A stretch of 64,000 nt of DNA from Archilochus colubris (taxonomy: Eukaryota; Chordata; Aves; Apodiformes; Trochilidae), in NCBI GenBank assembly GCA_023079485.1, contig CM041104.1, positions 6,060,864-6,124,863 on the forward strand, given 5' to 3'. The position numbers were made by a program, and so were the translations under genes. Below are positions 1 through 10,096 of the stretch, piece after piece. Below the pieces are notes generated by a model. It saw nothing but the letters and a program-made list of their open reading frames with translations, was not told the DNA's origin and made no database searches. Each line of letters begins with the position of its first letter. Positions within the stretch are counted from its first letter, which is position 1.

Positions 1-436
1 CAGTGACACGTGTCCCACGGCAGGATGTTTTGCTGTTCCCTGTCCCTCTGGCTTATCACACAGAGCTGCCTCAAAAGCTGTTTTGTGGTGAGTTTCCCAG
101 CTGGCACCCAGCAGGGTGTGGGCACTGCAGTGGTGTGTGCTGATGGGGATCAGGGCAGCTCCTGCACCTGTGGCTCCATCTGTGCTTGTCACTGGCTTGT
201 CAGGGAACAAATTAGGGGCAAGATCATGCCCGTGGTTTCTTGGGTGATCAGATTCTGGGATCCATGCAGGCTGTTGCAGCTATCCCACGCATGGCCAGTT
301 TTGCTTCTGGTGTGGGACCCCATCACCAGGAGTGCAACTGGAAAATACCAAGCCTTGCTCCAGAGACCGTGGAGAACATTCTAGATGCTTTGGGCAGAGG
401 TGTGGGCTGTATTTACCTTCAGGTTTTCCCTTGCAG

Positions 437-564
437 GTGGCTGTTCAATCACACAGTGTGCACCCTCTATGCCTTCTGTGGGGTCTTGTTTGGGCTGTGC
501 AGCCTCACCAGCCTGACAGTGCTGAGCACAGTTTGCTGCCTGAAGGTCTGTTACCCAGCATATG
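437..564 (+). CDS. OPN5L1: OPN5L1 exon: ECL1, TM3 and start of ICL2
   Basis: The acceptor is a pyrimidine-rich tract ending ttgcag at 431-436 and the donor is gtaggt at 565-570. The frame reads WLFNHTVCTLYAF to KVCYPAYG, matching the WVFG...C...KICYLSYG stretch of OPN5. The exon contributes Cys110 and the altered Val-Cys-Cys in place of D/E-R-Y. The first base completes a codon begun in an exon outside the window. Confidence 0.82.
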
Positions 565-3559
565 GTAGGTGCTGGGATGTGTTATCTGACTTACACTTGC
601 AACCCTCTCTGCTTAATAATTTTTTTCTATGGGCCAGATCCACCTCTTCTAGGAAGGCTTTGCCCCAGGGCAACCTATTCCCAGACACTACACACTGCAG
701 CAGGCTCTGGAGGCTTTTATTATTTGTGTGTTCCCCTCCCTGCACCCTGTGCCCTGTGCATGCATCTCAGCTGCCCCCTGCGTCACTCTAGGGCTCAGGA
801 GCATCATTCAGAAAAGTGTCAGGGGGTTTGTCCTCCCTCTGTAGAAAAGTCCCAGTTTCTGTATCACCCAGGGCTGCAGGATGTTGGGCCATACAGAGGT
901 CTGAGCCCAGACTACGGCAGAATTTCCATCCTGGGATGTCACAAGCTCTGGCAGTGCAAGGCAGAGCTGCTTTCCCTCATCCCTAGTGGGAGAGCCAAAG
1001 GCCAAATGTATTTAATTCACTGAAATAATTAATGCATGAGGGCTGGGTTTGCCATGCTATAGCTCATTTCTGAAGGCCAATTTCCTCTGCAGAGCTCCTG
1101 AGAGCATATGCAGCTCTAAGCTTGGGCACCAGCTCTTTGTAGCTGGGACCAAGAGATGTCCTCTAAGTTTACAGCTCCTCCTGTTTGGAGTTGCTTCTTA
1201 ATTTCCTCAGCTCAGCTGCTAGTCCTCCAGCTAGCATGGATCTTCAGAACAGACTTTGTATTAAAGCCCCCCCCCCCCCAAAAAAAAAAAAGTAAAAGCA
1301 AAAATCAAAGATGTTTGATTTTCACACCAGGGTGCACTCTCAGCCCCTTGCCCAGGGCTTGCTGCCCATCTGCCCCAAGCCTGCCACAGCTGCCAAACAC
1401 CACCATGCTTTGTCCCCAACAGCTCACAGTGCCTCAGGGACAACACTGGAGCAGAGTCACCTTGGTTCTGTGCCAGCACAACACCTCAGGAGACCCCTAA
1501 AAAGGTGGAAGGAAAGATAAGGATAAAAGTTGGCTGTTAAAGGTAGCTCAGATACTGGTGGCTTTTCCCTGGGCAGGTTCTGGTACCTGGACCTTATCTC
1601 CCCAGGACACCCCACCACATTTTCAATGAGGAAGTGGCTAATCTCAATATGCTTTTAATTGCTTAGTTTCAAAAAAAATGTTACTGCTCTGTACGGCTGA
1701 AGATTTAGCACTTTATCATGAGCTCTTAGAAGACCAGGGAATTAGAGATTTTAGGAGAATGGAATAAAAAGGAAAAAAATTTACCTCCTTTAATGCCAGT
1801 CTGCCAGAGAGAAAAAGCCCTTCCTATGATGGTGTCTGGGGTGGCTTTGGGCAGTTCCAGAGCCAGCTCTCCCTTCCCTGTGGGAACAGGAGCCATCCTC
1901 ACCCCCACCCCTCTGCTGCAGGCAACAAGTTCTCCCCCTGGCATGCTGGGATGCTGCTGCTGGGTGTCTGGGCATATGCCCTGATGTTTGCCACGGCGCC
2001 CCTGGCAGAGTGGGGCAGCTATGGCCCCGAGCCCTACGGCACAGCCTGCTGCATCACCTGGAAGAGCTCCAGCAGGGAGGCCACGCTCTACATCCTCGCC
2101 CTCTTCATCTTCTGCTACCTTCTCCCCTGCCTCCTCATCCTCATCTCCTACTCCCTGATCCTCTGGACCGTGCGGGTGTCCCGCAGGGCACTCAGGCAGC
2201 ACACGTCCCCCCAGCACAGAGCCCGCAGCGTGCACAGCCTGGTGGTGAAGGTAGGGGAGGGGCTGGGGGTGATGGGGAGGGGTCTCGGGGTGTCGCAGAC
2301 CAACAACCTGTGGGCAGGGGGAGGTGGCAGGACCCCTCTGCCAGTCACTGGTGTCTGTCTCTGCTGGGGAATTCTGCAGGTGTCAGTATCAGTGTGGGTA
2401 GGAACACATTTCTCCTCCTTAGGAGTCATCAGCTGGAGGAGTTTTCATTTTTAAGTTATGTTGGAAAAGATCATAAAAGGAGCTTGCATGAGTCATTGTT
2501 CCCCAGACTACAAGCTAATACTATAATTTATCTAGGATATGTCATTAAAAAAAAATAAATAAATGGATACCCTTTAAAAAAACCGACTAAACATGAAAGA
2601 AAAGAGCTTGAAAGCCTGGCCCCAAAGGGAATGTTTAGGTCTGCTTAGAGGACAGGGCCCAAGGAATTTGGTGCTGGCCTGGCACCAGACAGGTCACTGG
2701 GTGCATCCTACCTGTCTGTGTGGTGGGCTGAGGCAGTTCCCAGGTGGGATGGGTGTGAGTTCTCCAATGGGAGTCCAGGTTTATGTGCCCACACTGGGAC
2801 GTGTTGAGTTGCTGCCCTGACATCCCTGATGCTCCAGTGCAATGGGTCCAGAAGGCTGAGTACCTCTCCTGGTGGATGTGACCCACAGTTTGGGGTCCTG
2901 TTGCTCATTGCAGTGGTTCCAGTCTCAGGCTGGGTTTGTTGGGGTCAGCATCCTGTGTTACTACAAGAAGTTCACAGCACCACCATCTCCATCTCCTCTT
3001 GCAGCTGAGTCTTGCTGTGTGCCTGGGGTTTCTGGCTGCCTGGACTCCTTATGCCATCGTTGCCCTGTGGGCAGTCCTTGCTGATGCCAGCCAGGTCCCA
3101 GCACTGGCCTTTGTGCTCTCAGCTGTCTTTGCCAAGTCCTCAACATTCTACAACCCCCTGGTATACCTGTTCTTCAAGCCCAACTTCCAGAAGTACCTCT
3201 CCAAAGATATGGTGCTCTTCCAGGCCATCCGCACCCTCCTCTGTTGCAGCTGCCCAAGTGCTGAGCTCCAGCCCTTCCCATCCTCAGGCTTTGATGACCA
3301 TCCTGGGGCTTGCAGGAGCTGCAATGACACTTTTGAGTGTTTCAGTAACTACCCCAAGTGCTACAAACTGCCCCAGGTGCCCAGCAGCTCACCCCGGCGT
3401 GCTCCCCTGGCTATCCTGGCCAATGGAGCTGCTTGCCAGCCAGGGCTGAAGAGGACAGTGCAGGTGATGGTCCTTGTCACACAGAAAAAATCAGCCCTGG
3501 GCACTGCCAGTGTGTCAGGGGAAGCTCTGCCATCAGGTGTCATGAAAGATCTTCTCTGA
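437..3559 (+). CDS. OPN5L1: OPN5-group non-visual opsin, OPN5L1-like (3' part of gene, exons 437-564, 1922-2250, 3005-3559)
   Basis: The three exons join in frame (phase 2 at 564/1922, phase 0 at 2250/3005) and encode TM3 to the C-terminus of an opsin, 337 codons plus a split first codon; TM1-2 lie left of the window. TM3 carries the disulfide Cys110 in HTVCTLYAF. ECL2 is PEPYGTACC, aligning as Glu181, Cys187 and Cys188. TM6 has AAWTPYA. TM7 has AKSSTFYNPLVY, giving the retinal-binding Lys296 and an NPxxY motif. Position 113 is Tyr, so Glu181 is the likely counterion. Cys188 is the residue reported for OPN5L1, which binds all-trans retinal and self-regenerates through a thiol adduct. The TM3/ICL2 motif that is normally D/E-R-Y reads Val-Cys-Cys. 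The tail is long, about 120 residues, with a CCSC palmitoylation-like cluster. The gene converges on SLC9A8. Opsin identity is firm; the subgroup name rests mainly on Cys188. Confidence 0.85.
565..1921 (+). other. OPN5L1: OPN5L1 intron
   Basis: This is a 1357-bp GT-AG intron. No conserved open frame was found. It contains a homopolymer junction of 13 C followed by 12 A at 1267-1291. The opsin frame does not continue through it, so the longer open frames here are not coding. Confidence 0.75.
1922..2250 (+). CDS. OPN5L1: OPN5L1 exon: TM4, ECL2, TM5 and ICL3
   Basis: The acceptor is ctgcag ending at 1921 and the donor is gtaggg at 2251. The 329 nt complete the split Gly codon and then encode 109 residues. 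They cover TM4, ECL2 with Glu181, Cys187 and Cys188, TM5 (ALFIFCYLLPCLLILISYSL) and a basic third intracellular loop (RVSRRALRQH) ending in VVK. The GC-rich third positions contrast with the flanking introns. Confidence 0.88.
2251..3004 (+). other. OPN5L1: OPN5L1 intron
   Basis: This is a 754-bp GT-AG intron ending in the polypyrimidine tract ctcctcttgcag. It has an A-rich low-complexity patch near 2545-2590. No other feature was recognised. Confidence 0.75.
3005..3559 (+). CDS. OPN5L1: OPN5L1 last coding exon: TM6, TM7 and C-terminal tail
   Basis: The acceptor is cttgcag ending at 3004 and the stop is TGA at 3557-3559. The exon has 184 codons plus stop. TM6 holds the toggle Trp (AAWTPYA), and TM7 holds the Schiff-base Lys (AKSSTFYNP) and NPLVY. 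A short amphipathic helix-8 stretch (FKPNFQKYL) follows, then a Cys cluster (LLCCSCP) and a long Ser/Pro/Cys-containing tail. Confidence 0.9.
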   Translation: MSLAVCLGFLAAWTPYAIVALWAVLADASQVPALAFVLSAVFAKSSTFYNPLVYLFFKPNFQKYLSKDMVLFQAIRTLLCCSCPSAELQPFPSSGFDDHPGACRSCNDTFECFSNYPKCYKLPQVPSSSPRRAPLAILANGAACQPGLKRTVQVMVLVTQKKSALGTASVSGEALPSGVMKDLL

Positions 3560-4473
3560 GCCCATCCCTGCCTGGCCATGTCCTACCGGCACAATGGAAG
3601 ACAAACCCCAGTGCAACTTCTTTTCTCACCTACATATCTGATGGGTTCCCAGCATGTTCTGCAGATGAAATGATATGAAATGTTAAGACCAACCTTGCCT
3701 CCCCCTCTGGTTTGGCTCTTGTGACTCTGAGCCTGGTCTTTGCACTTGCAAAAACCAAAACCAAACAAAAAAGTAGACCCCAGTGCCTGAGATCTGCCCA
3801 GGGTGCAACTTCAGGGTGCAGTTTCTCCTGCAGCTTGCTCTCTGGGCCCTTGGCCTTTATTTTTCCATCCTGGTGCTCTGATGACCAAGTAGGAACCTGG
3901 TTGTCTAAAGAAAGTGTGCCTGGCAGAGAGGGCTGAGGCCAGGAGGCCCTGAGAGGCACCTCCAGCCCCAGCTCCTGCAGCCCCCCTGGCCATGTCCTGT
4001 CCTCTCCTGTCAGGGAATGGGATCACACTGCTCAGCTACCTCCCTTGGGATTTTGAAGCATCTTGATATACCTCTCCAGAGACTACTCTCCAGATGGGCT
4101 GGGTTACCCACTACCTTGATTTGAGGGCAAACCTACCACCATTCTACAGATGGAAATGGAAGCTTGTCTGTAGAGTTAGGATTTGGGATTGAAATAGTGC
4201 CCATGTGAGTACCAGCAGCCCTGCAGACTGAGCTGCTCATGTCCCCAAGGCTTGGGCATGGCAGGAGCTGGTTTTGCTTTGCAGAGAATGAACAACGTGG
4301 CCAGGGTGCTGCAAGAGATTGGTTATGCCTCAGAAGACTAACAAATGCATTGTAGGTGATGAGAGCTGGGAAAGGTGCTGCCCTCCAGCTCCCCACCAGC
4401 CGTGTGGGAGCAGTTCATGTGGCCACTGCTTAATGAACAAAACCACAGCCAGAGCTGCAGCATTAAGTCTGGA

Positions 4474-4516
4474 TGTGCTAAATGGGAATGGAATGGATGT
4501 GCTAAATGGGAATAGG
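4474..4516. repeat. Short tandem duplication
   Basis: The phrase tggatgtgctaaatgggaat occurs twice within about 45 bp, a recent local duplication. Confidence 0.7.
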
Positions 4517-5577
4517 GAACCAAATTCTGCAGTGAAGGCACAACCACAAGTGCTCGGTGCCTCTGCTGCCCACTCATCCTGTTCCAGAAATTGTACATGT
4601 TGAAAGTAAATCCACTCCTGCAAAACTGACCACTGACTTGGTTTGGTTGTGTGTTAGCAGCTGTGCTCTGGGATAGATGGAGATCTCCTGGCTAGAGCAG
4701 GCTGGGTGCTGAGGGGATGCAGGGTGCCAGGGATGGAGTTTGGGGACTCGAGGTGAGCAAAAACCCCCCTGGCCTGGCAGCCCTTCTGGCCCATTGGAGC
4801 TGCCATGGGGGTCTCCAGAAAGGTGGTCAAGGTCTGGTTTCCACCAGAGGACACACACGAAGGACTGCTGCCATCTCCTGGGGGCTTTCAGGGCATGGCC
4901 ACCCTGCGGCAAGCTGAGGGGATGGGCATGTGGCTCTGGCTTTGGGCTGGGCTGGGCTTGGAGGCACAGCTTGGGCCAGCTGCCTGTGGAGCTTTGGGTC
5001 ATTGCTTTGGCTACCAGCCCCTGGGCTCTCACCTTGTCCAAAAATCTCCCACAGGAGACAGGAAAAGGAAAAATTTGCAAATCCCCTCAGTCCTTTATTA
5101 CTCCAGTCCAGGCCAAGCAGCAGATCCAGACCAGATCCCCATACCCCGGGGACTTTCTCCCCCTGCCAGGCTGGGCCCATCCAGCACAGCTGGGCCTGGC
5201 TTCATCAGTGTCCTCAGCTGGGAGCAGGGCCATCAGCTGCCACCCATTACCTGAGGACAAAACCCCCCTTCCTCCCTGCAAGAGCAGCTCTGTGGGGGTG
5301 AGCTGTGAAGAGGAGGATGGTGGCTTTGCTCCTTGGGGCTGAGGTAAGATCTGTACTTGCTATTGTGGTCAGGAGTGGTTTTGGTGTATGGGTTTTGGTG
5401 CTGCTGCAGCCAAGTCCCCAGCTCTGAGGGTCCTGGGGGCTGTGGTGGGGGGGGAGCCTGGTGCAGTGACCAGGCTGGGCCTGCCCTGGTTTGGGTTTGG
5501 TTCTGTGCTCTGGTTGCTGTGTTTCCCACTGAGTGCTGGCAGAGTGAGGGCACTGATGTGTTTTACTAGAAATGGCT

Positions 5578-5600
5578 TTTTTTTTTTTTTTTTTTTTTTT
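5578..5600. repeat. Poly-T tract
   Basis: An uninterrupted run of about 22 T follows aaatggc. No gene-like sequence adjoins it, so it is best treated as a simple repeat. Confidence 0.85.
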
Positions 5601-6485
5601 CCAAATTGCAATCATATTCCCAATCCAATCAACCTCCTGAGGCTGAAGCTGCTGAGGTGAGTGCAGACACGTACACTAGGCAATCCATGTGCAAAATAAA
5701 AGTTTCCAAAGCCCAGCCTGAGCCAGGAAACCTGCAGCTCAAGGAGAAAGATCCCCTCCCTACAACCATAAAGCAGTTTCAAAAGGGAGTTGGCCTGTTT
5801 TGGGTTTATTTTCTACCCAAATCTCCTATGATTTCACACCCATCAATGTCATAAAATCCCTTTGATACTAACCTGCTCATACAGTGCAATGACCTGTGGG
5901 GTTTCTCTGTTCCCTCCCTGGCAATCCTGTAGGGCTCTGGGGTAGATGGGTTTGCTCCCTGTGACTCTGTTAATAACTTGCAATGCAGCAGCTTTTCCAG
6001 CACACCCTCTGCTTTACCTGGCAGCAGGCAAGTGGTGTGCTTCTGGCCTGGCAGGGGTTTAGGAGAAGTCTTGATGCAAATAAAGCTGAGAGCAAATGTC
6101 ACTTTAGTGCCACCTCCCTCTCTGCTCCTGGCAGGGCTAAGAGGAGCAGTGCTTGAAGAGTGTGCAAATGGGAACCTCTGGAAAAAATTCACCCTGTGAA
6201 TGTAATTTCTACTAAGGCTGTCTCTGCAAAGACACTTTCACCCCCAAGAAGGTGACTGGTGCCTGCTGTGCTCCCCTCTGAGACTGCAGGGACCTGCTCT
6301 GCCCTTCTGCTTGGTTTTCAGTTTGCCACAGAAAAACTTGGAAAAACTGGAGATGCCCTGGAGCCAGGGCTCATCATGAGCTGTGTTCCACTAAACCAGG
6401 TGGTTGTACAGGGGTCTGAGGACACAACAGCAAACTGCAGGTGGCAGGGAAGCCACGAGTCCAAGGGCAGGAAAAATGCAGAATA

Positions 6486-6850
6486 AGGTGACTGTCAAGG
6501 AAAGGCAGCAGGGTTATAAATGAATGTGAAAATTCATCAGTGATGATGGTAGATATTTCTTCCAGTGGTTTCAAACTATGAAGGTTATTGTGTAGTTTGA
6601 GCAAAACAGAATCTTAACTCCAGGTTGTGACAAGTGTAGTGGGTGCCTTCTGAAGTTTAGGTGCAGTTTTTCTTAAATAACTCCCTTCCCAAGCATTCCT
6701 TGGGCTTAATTGCTTCAGAGGGCTTTCATTACTGCTGGCTGTGGAAGTTAATTGAATGTATAAACCCCTCCCAGCTGGTGGCTCTTGGCTGTGATGCTGC
6801 TGTTGGCCTCCCCATCAGCAGACCCCAGAGGCAGGACCAGCCTCCTAGCA
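6486..6850. repeat. Diverged direct repeat, copy A
   Basis: Copy A pairs with copy B at about 7667-8015. Both contain, in order, ATAAATGAAT, an ACTCCA-GTT-TGACAA block, CTTAATTGCTTCA, TTTCATTA and a final AGAGG-CAGGA block. Identity by eye is roughly 60-70 percent. It may be a local duplication or two members of an old repeat family. Confidence 0.7.
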
Positions 6851-7666
6851 GCTCCGTGCTCTGGCAGGTTCCACACAAGCCTATCCTCCAGCTCCTGTTA
6901 AAATTTAAAATAGGAATCACTGCTGAAGACCCTCTCAACTCAAATCAGAGCTGCCCTCAGCCTGTACCACTATTCCAAGTGCCCAGTGACCTCTGACTGG
7001 GTCATCTCCTGTGGCCCTCAGCATTGGCCCTTCTCAAAAGTTGGGCAGCTCTCAGCCATGGTCTGTGCACTGACCTGCAAATACTGCCCAGGGCTGGAAC
7101 CTCCTCCCTGGGGTGGGTGACCTGGGCTACAGGTTGCAGGGAAAGGATGAGGAGTGTTCAACACAGGAAGCTCAAAGCCCTGGTCTGTATTTGCAAAGGT
7201 TTTGCCCCTGAACAGGAGATGATTGTTGTTTTTGCTCCTTTTATGGCAGCTTTTAGGTTAGGCTGTAGAAACAGCCTGTAGGTGCTTTAGTGTTTAAAAA
7301 TGAACGAGTGTCTCTTGGTGTGGCTGAGTTAAAAATAACATCATGGTGAAACCAAGGCAGGGAAAGCTGGAGGTGTCTGCCTGCCTATGGCTGGAGAGTC
7401 AGGAGCAGGCTGGGTAGAAACCAGACCACCAGATCCTGTGGTCAGGATCTCTTAGCAGTGACTGCCCCAGAGGTGTCTCAGGCTGTATCACTTTGTGAAG
7501 GACAGCACTTTACACTTCCACAAATTCAAAGTACTTCTGGAAAAAGGATAAGAGTTTAATGTTTGTCTGATAAAATAAGAAATTATCTAATGTAATTGCA
7601 AGGCAAGTCAATAAGGAGACAGACTTTTTCATTCTTGAGCATATGACTTAAATTTAGGAATCCAAA

Positions 7667-8015
7667 TGGTGAAATTATCACAGTCAATGTGTTGATAAAT
7701 GAATCTGAAAATTGGTCACTAAAATAATAGTAAAAATTTCTGTTGGTTCCACAATGAGGAAGCTATTCATAGTCTGAGAGGACAAAGCTGTCTCAACTCC
7801 AAGTTTTGACAAATGCAGTATTTTGTTTAAGTTTTATAACGGTTGCTTTTCAATTAAACCATCCAAATTTTCTTCAGCTTAATTGCTTCAATGTGATTTC
7901 ATTAGTTCCAGCTCTATCAGTTAATTGCTTCAATTTGCTGTGTACAATTATCTCTAGCCGAGGGCCCTCAGGAGCTGGGGGAGCGCTCTCACCCACTGCC
8001 ACCAGAGGGCAGGAA
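7667..8015. repeat. Diverged direct repeat, copy B
   Basis: Copy B lies about 1.17 kb from copy A in the same orientation. The shared blocks include gataaatgaat, caactccaagttttgacaaa, cttaattgcttca and tttcatta. It ends in a better CTCF-like core than copy A. Confidence 0.7.
7997..8013 (+). promoter_or_regulatory. CTCF-like motif
   Basis: The sequence tgccaccagagggcagg fits the CTCF core consensus CCASYAGRKGGCR well. It lies between the convergent 3' ends of OPN5L1 and SLC9A8, where an insulator would make sense. Occupancy cannot be judged from sequence. Confidence 0.6.
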
Positions 8016-8559
8016 AAGATCAATTCACCCTGATGGAGCTTCCCAAAGGGCTGAGCGATGGGTACAGACCTCTCCTATTTCACAAGTGGCCTATTTCACC
8101 GGAGAAATGATAGAAATTAGAGGCTATTTTAGAGTTCAGCAAGACTCTGGCATAACACTAAGCCCAGTTTAATAGCATCTCAATCAACTGTCACCTCTCT
8201 GTGACAAAAGAAGCTCAGGGACCTTCCAAGCCAGCTCCTGGTCTTAAAAATGTTCAAGCTGAGGAAGACAGATGAGTGACTAAAATGTAATTCAGTCTGC
8301 TCTGGAAGGGTGAGGAAAAAGCCCGATTTTCTTACAGGGTTCCTCTCCTAGGGATAAGGCAAGCACTGACTGATAGTTGATCAGGACCAGAAGCTGTGCT
8401 CACCTTGTTCAGGCTCCCACCAGTGACTGTTTCGGCTCCAAAAGCAGCAGAGAGATGTTTGAACTAACAGGAGGAGGGGGGAAAAGGGGAGAAGGGAGTC
8501 TTGAATCTTCAAGATGTGTTGTTTTGGAAAATATGCTCAGACAACATAGGTTTAGGATT

Positions 8560-9988
8560 CTAAATACATTCTTGAACTTTTATTCCACCCAGCAGGTAAG
8601 CAGTTGATTAAAAATCTTAGTAGCAATACCAGACCAAAAATATAAGTGTCACACTTTCAGAACCACACATGTGCACTTGCGTGGCAGATTTATGTGCAGG
8701 ACTGGAATTCACATTTCAACACTGAATATGCAAATGACAAGGCAGGAATTTGGGTCAGCAGTGGGAGCAAACTGATGTATGTGTAACCATGGCAAGTGTG
8801 CAACAAACACTGCCTGCCCATTTAGATGTATTTAGTTAGGCCATGCTGAAAAAGTTAAATGATACTGCTGATTTTGAAACAGATGAGAAAAATCACAGTA
8901 ACAAACAGGACAGTTTAATGAAAGCTGTTTGGCACTTCCCAACTGAAGCTGCTTGAACAATGTGCAATATTAACATTTCTGTACCTGAATTTTGTAGACT
9001 CTTCTTCCTTACCTACACATGTAGTTCAGCAAGTGACTGACATGGAAAATGCTGGTTTTGCTTCCAATACTACATCTTAAAAAAAATCCACTAGTGAATT
9101 CTGGAGTGTTAGGGACACTTCATGAATTAGGCAAAACAAAAGCTGCTGTTTTCTACAATTTGAAGCCAAAGTGCCAGCAAGGAGCAACTGCCAATTACAG
9201 AAACCCAACTGCAAGTGGCTTTAGCCAAAAAATAAAACACATTAAAACTAGAATTTCAAATGCAGTTCTGTACTGTGACATACAATCCCTTACTTCCCCA
9301 AGCCATGCTATAATCAGTACAGTGGATTAGGTACTTCAGTATAAAAAAGAAAAAAAATCCCATAAAATAAAAATCAAGAATTTCTTAAATGACAAAACCA
9401 CCATTCTTCAGAGGTGCTTCCTTGTATGTGCAACATCTGCTTTCTGTCAAGGTATGCATCTTCCCTAGATTCATAATGTGCAAATCCCATAACTTATATT
9501 CCAGTCAGACTCCCTTACTAGTGCTGAAAACAAATTCACAGTATAAACTGTCACAACTCTCCATGCTGTGAATATATACATATAAAAAAAAGTAAAGTGC
9601 AATTCATTCTGTTTTGCAGAGTCACACAATGGCTCTGTATGTCAGCATAAGTTACAGCACATTTCATAACAGGAAGAGGACTCCTCCCATTAAACAATAT
9701 CATTGTTTCATGGCAGATGCTTCTGCTTTTCAACAGGCTGTGTGAAATCTGTTATGCTGTAAACTTTGAACAAAAAAGTTCAGTCCAGTGTCTGACACTT
9801 GAGGTTTCCATCACTGATAATTATCAAGCACAGCAGATCTGTGGTTTTATACCTAAATGTGTAGCACAAGGCATGCCTGAAATCAGAAAGTGCTTTCTTA
9901 ACTTTCCAGCTTTTTGTGGAGTCAGACCCTTGATATTTAAATCTTATTTCTAATTCTCTGATGATGAGCTCACTGCACTCCTGGTCTG
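8560..9988 (-). other. SLC9A8: Probable SLC9A8 3' UTR
   Basis: Downstream of the stop codon, on the minus strand, the first canonical AATAAA is at 8584-8579; a variant ATTAAA is at 8919-8914. A 3' UTR of about 1.4 kb would result. The true end could lie further left, because NHE8 transcripts in mammals have long 3' UTRs. Confidence 0.45.
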
Positions 9989-10096
9989 CTAGAGCAGCTC
10001 CTGCTCATCATCTTCAGATCCTGAGGGCCCTTGTCGTACCTCTTCATACCACTTGTTTGTGAGGGTTTTCATCTGAATGCGCCCGTGATGCAAGTC
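9989..10096 (-). CDS. SLC9A8: SLC9A8 exon 16 (C-terminus, stop)
   Basis: Encodes [20 protein letters not shown] and then [15 protein letters not shown] before TAG at 9989-9991. It starts at phase 0 after a CTAG acceptor. The acidic tail is almost identical to human NHE8. Confidence 0.96.
   Translation of the reverse strand, partial: DLHHGRIQMKTLTNKWYEEVRQGPSGSEDDEQELL

Larger units (their letters stand above)
3560..5720 (+). other. Probable OPN5L1 3' UTR and flank
   Basis: No coding sequence was recognised. The first plus-strand AATAAA after the stop is at 5695-5700, with another at 6079-6084, so a 3' UTR of about 2.1 kb is possible but unproven. The stretch holds a perfect 20-bp tandem duplication (4474-4513) and a run of about 22 T at 5578-5600. 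Confidence 0.4.

Noticed and set aside
10..436. Open frames left of the first opsin exon as possible TM1-TM2 exons
   Set aside because: None resembles the TM1/TM2 stretch (GN..LY, NLA.CD) of OPN5-type opsins; the earlier exons are taken to lie outside the window.
5560..5660. Poly-T tract as the tail of a minus-strand processed pseudogene
   Set aside because: No gene-like sequence and no target duplication adjoin it; avian CR1 machinery rarely makes poly(A)-tailed copies.
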